Assembly (NCBI GenBank): GCA_013054445.1 | Contig: JAAMPI010000886.1 | Coordinates: forward strand, 1-23,696 | Reading direction: 5' to 3' | Source: Cudoniella acicularis | Lineage: Eukaryota > Ascomycota > Leotiomycetes > Helotiales > Helotiaceae | DNA: 23,696 nucleotides | Part shown: positions 21,335 to 23,696 of the stretch, piece by piece | Layout: every line of letters begins with the position of its first letter | Numbering within the stretch: position 1 is the stretch's first letter | Made by a program: the position numbers and the translations under genes | The notes under the pieces: generated by a model | The model's input: only the letters and a program-made list of their open reading frames with translations | Told to the model about the DNA's origin: nothing | Databases searched by the model: none

Positions 21335-21371
21335 GATGCGTGCTATGGCCGAGCAAAAGAAATCTTCTTAG

Positions 21372-22308
21372 AGTTATATCGATAATAGTATTTTTTGGTA
21401 AAATTTTCTATTCGACTTTCTCCGCGGAGGCAGGATTTTGTGATTGTTGGATACTGCTATGGTATTAACAACACGACGCGAGTAGCTTACCTAGATGTCT
21501 ATTCTCGTAGGTAAATTTGTTATTATTTTCATGGGGGCTCTTTCCAGATTCGCCCTTGTTCCTTATTCATTTATAAACAGATCTGATCTTGCAGCTATTT
21601 CTCGTTGGTCTATACACCTTACACAAGAAAATAATTTTAATTAGATAGTGATTCATTCAAAGGGGAATATTTGAGTGTGTATTTTAATAATTTTTTCTTT
21701 CTTCTTTTTGAGTTAGAACTTGGAACTTGGAACTTGGATACTTCGCCTTCGTGAAGTAAAATTATTCGAAGGAGGGTGGTGTGGCTGGATGTTCTTGGAA
21801 TATCGAGTAAGTAGAAGGAGGGACTGTGACTGATCGGGATTATTGTAAAGATGGGAAATAGAATATTTGAGAGGTTGAGGGTTGGGATGAAATGAAATGA
21901 TAGTGAATATATTTTTTATTGGTCGGTTTGGGAGGAGGGGGCATGTTTGAGAATGATTGTGCTGAAGATGTACTTTGAAAGAAAGGAGTAATTGTGAAAG
22001 CAACGAGTACAATGAAACAAAAAAATGAAAAGGCGAGCCGGCGATGGACAGTGATTCCTGCAAAGTGAAGAGGACTGGGGGGGGGGAGGCACTTGGCTTT
22101 TTGGTTAGGATATTAACTGCTCTTGGGATGAATTTGAAATTAGGTTCGATATTCTGGACAATACGGCAGGTATATACAAGTACTTTACTAAATACGCTGC
22201 AAACCAGATAGACACACTACCTCTTTAACGCCATACATGCTGTTAATCGTTTCAAACCCCTTTTTAACGCCCCTCATTCCCATTATTAACTCCGTTCCCA
22301 CTCATCAT
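21372..22308. other. Non-coding region between the ankyrin pseudogene and the SUR7-type gene (convergent)
   Basis: A/T-rich spacer holding both 3' flanks. It contains a short tandem of gaacttg near 21717-21735, a small hairpin-forming stretch (tacttc...gaagta) just after it, and a run of 10 G at 22077-22086. The minus-strand ORF 21713-22063 is low-complexity and unsupported. Confidence 0.5.
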
Positions 22309-23386
22309 TCAAACTACCTCACTAGCAGTCTTCTTCCGTCCAAATCTAGGCACGTTAACCCTCCTACCACCCACCGGTCTCTTCTTCTCATCGCTTCCAA
22401 CATCACCATAAGCAGCTTTACTCCCCCTCTTCCTGCCCGTCTTCACATCTCTCCTCGATGCGCAGCAACAGCTCAAGCAGAGATGGATGAGCCATCCGAA
22501 AATGCTGAATGCGGAGGCAACCCACATGAAAGCAAACATCTGCGTTCCCACGCTGGCGCCGATATTCAAGCCTTGCTGACTCGTAATGACGTTTCGGAAG
22601 ATGATGAACATCACCGTGGCGATGATGGTCGCGGCTGTGGTGAGGAGAGCGGAGATGAAGGTGCAGATGGCGAAGGGGAAGGACCACCATCTTGAATAGA
22701 TAGTAATTGGAGCGAGGAAAATATTGACGAAGTTCATGCAGAGTCCCGTGATAAAGAAGCCGAACATGAGGTGTGAGGCTATCCTGATTAGGGTGAGGAT
22801 GTTATTGACTTCAGCAGGGAGGGTAATTGTTGCTCCTGATAAGAGCTCGTTAAGGAGGATCTCGACAGGGTTGAACCAATACAAGGATTGTGGTGAGGAG
22901 CAGTAGGTTATTCCTTCGTCGTTGTAGCCTTCGCAGAAGTTCCAGAGGCCGACTTGGTAGAAATCGTGGAGACCGAGGGAGCGAGCTAGTGAGTTTACCA
23001 GCATCACGTCTGAGCCTACTGATACGGGTATTATATTGGTGAGGTTTAGTTTGAAGAACCAGGTATTTCGGATGACGGCTTTCGTATTAATATTACCAAT
23101 GATGGTCTGCCAACATATTAGTTGAGGTTTTATACCAAGAGAAGGGCGGGAAACTGACGAGGATCAAGAATATCACAGAGATGAAGAAGAACAGGCAGGA
23201 TATTGAGATCCATGTTTTCCTGGTCCTCGTTGCTCTTTTTATATTAACTCCAGGGTCGTAGGTCGGCGTCAATGTTCGACCCGATGAATTCTCTCGATTC
23301 GAATCTATTACTCCGTCTGACCTCCCTGCCTCTGCCTTCTTTTCCCTCTTTCTTGCAGTGAGTGATTTGAAAGTTGGGAGTGCCAT
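22309..23386 (-). CDS. SUR7/PalI-family four-TM cell-cortex protein
   Basis: SUR7-family proteins are claudin-like membrane proteins of fungal eisosomes and cortical patches, or pH-sensing PalI relatives (family knowledge). Exons are 23386-23159 and 23106-22309. The 52-nt intron has a GTCAGT donor, a CTAAT branch-like site and a CAG acceptor, in phase 0. The product is 341 residues. After a basic N-terminal tail, TM1 is about 58-80. The first extracellular loop carries the family motif GLWNFCEGY (Trp131, Cys134) with Cys145 in ITYCSSP. TM2 is about 185-208, TM3 about 219-246 and TM4 about 262-291. The last ends in a Cys-rich CLSCCCASRR that could be palmitoylated (inference). A Lys/Arg-rich cytosolic tail follows. 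The start at 23386 gives a cytosolic N-terminus consistent with the topology. No lesions are seen. Confidence 0.87.
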
Positions 23387-23696
23387 GATATCTCAATCAG
23401 CCCTGAAGACACTGGACCAATGCTAAATGGGAGGACGAGATCGCGATGTTGTTGATTGTCGGGAATGGCAAACAACAGAGCTATGATCAGAGAGGGGGTC
23501 AGCAGTGTATATCAGTAGAAGCGTTAACCTGTAGATCGAAACGGGTGCGACGACATCATCGATCCATGGGATCCGGGGTGTTGCGCGTCTCGACCCTAGT
23601 GGACGCTTTTTCGCTGCGGAAACTGTAGGGGACTTCAAACAACAAACGGTCAGCCACTGATGCTTGACCTCTACTAGCAGCCGAGCCTCGCCCTCC
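23387..23696. other. Upstream region of the SUR7-type gene
   Basis: This is the 5' flank of the minus-strand gene. I see no clear TATA box, no further gene and no repeat; the short ORFs on both strands are unsupported. Confidence 0.5.

Larger units (their letters stand above)
17915..21371 (+). pseudogene. Ankyrin-repeat protein gene, disrupted by nonsense codon, frameshift and hAT insertion
   Basis: Conceptual exons are 17915-18197, 18260-18330, 18391-20362 and 20500-20621 resuming at 21335-21371. Introns: 18198-18259 (62 nt, branch-like actaac), 18331-18390 (60 nt) and 20363-20499 (137 nt, weak GTAACC donor, gctaat near the acceptor). The start at 17915 is the first in-frame ATG after a TGA at 17879; an ATG at 18020 is possible. 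The N-terminal half has no domain I recognise and contains a tandem repeat. The C-terminal half has ankyrin units such as LPLVESILELGADIN, LAELLIHHGANAS, LEGVKFFLDHGVNP, VDICRALIEKGAIP and HLETVQYLLS. Lesions: TAG at 18772-18774, a +1 shift at the A11 tract 19314-19324 (also explicable as a sequencing error), and a 705-bp transposon at 20622-21326. Across the empty site the frame reads LELMRAMAEQKKSS to TAG at 21369-21371. The intact ankyrin ORF downstream (19262-20473) might still be expressed. Confidence 0.72.

Overview
The window is nuclear DNA of a filamentous ascomycete (Pezizomycotina). The signs are short introns of about 50-75 nt with CTAAC/CTGAC-type branch points, a centractin gene, a Sok1/TCP11-type protein, a sedolisin protease, an Egh16/GAS1-type secreted protein and a degenerate hAT transposon. 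A plant-associated leotiomycete would fit, but that is an impression; nothing here fixes the species.

Layout. (1) 1-1340, plus: the 3' part of the actin-related protein ARP1 (centractin) gene, four exons visible, start outside the window. (2) 1341-2798: non-coding. (3) 2799-5801, minus: an intronless 1000-residue Sok1/TCP11-family protein. (4) 5802-7456: non-coding. (5) 7457-8760, minus: a four-exon secreted Ala/Ser/Thr/Val-rich wall-type protein of 381 residues. (6) 8761-12771: about 4 kb with no gene I can support. (7) 12885-14911, plus: a three-exon secreted sedolisin (S53) pro-enzyme of 610 residues with all catalytic residues. (8) 16152-16965, plus: an Egh16/GAS1-like secreted-protein gene that looks dead (ATA in place of ATG, an in-frame TAG, a broken 3' splice site). 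(9) 17915-21371, plus: an ankyrin-repeat gene with an internal 41-codon tandem repeat, carrying a nonsense codon, a probable frameshift at an A11 tract and a 705-bp hAT insertion. (10) 22309-23386, minus: a two-exon SUR7/PalI-family four-TM protein of 341 residues.

The left end holds housekeeping genes (dynactin-type actin, PKA-pathway-type regulator) and the right end a cell-cortex gene. Between them is a gene-poor stretch with fast-evolving secreted-protein genes, two pseudogenes and a transposon. I see no cluster acting as a pathway. The most rewarding signal is the decay of the two genes at 16.1-21.4 kb. Their point lesions look like C:G to T:A transitions, and two or three of them are in the CpA/TpG context expected of repeat-induced point mutation (RIP). 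The hAT element can be delimited to the base by its terminal inverted repeats and 8-bp target duplication; removing it mentally restores the ankyrin reading frame to a natural stop.
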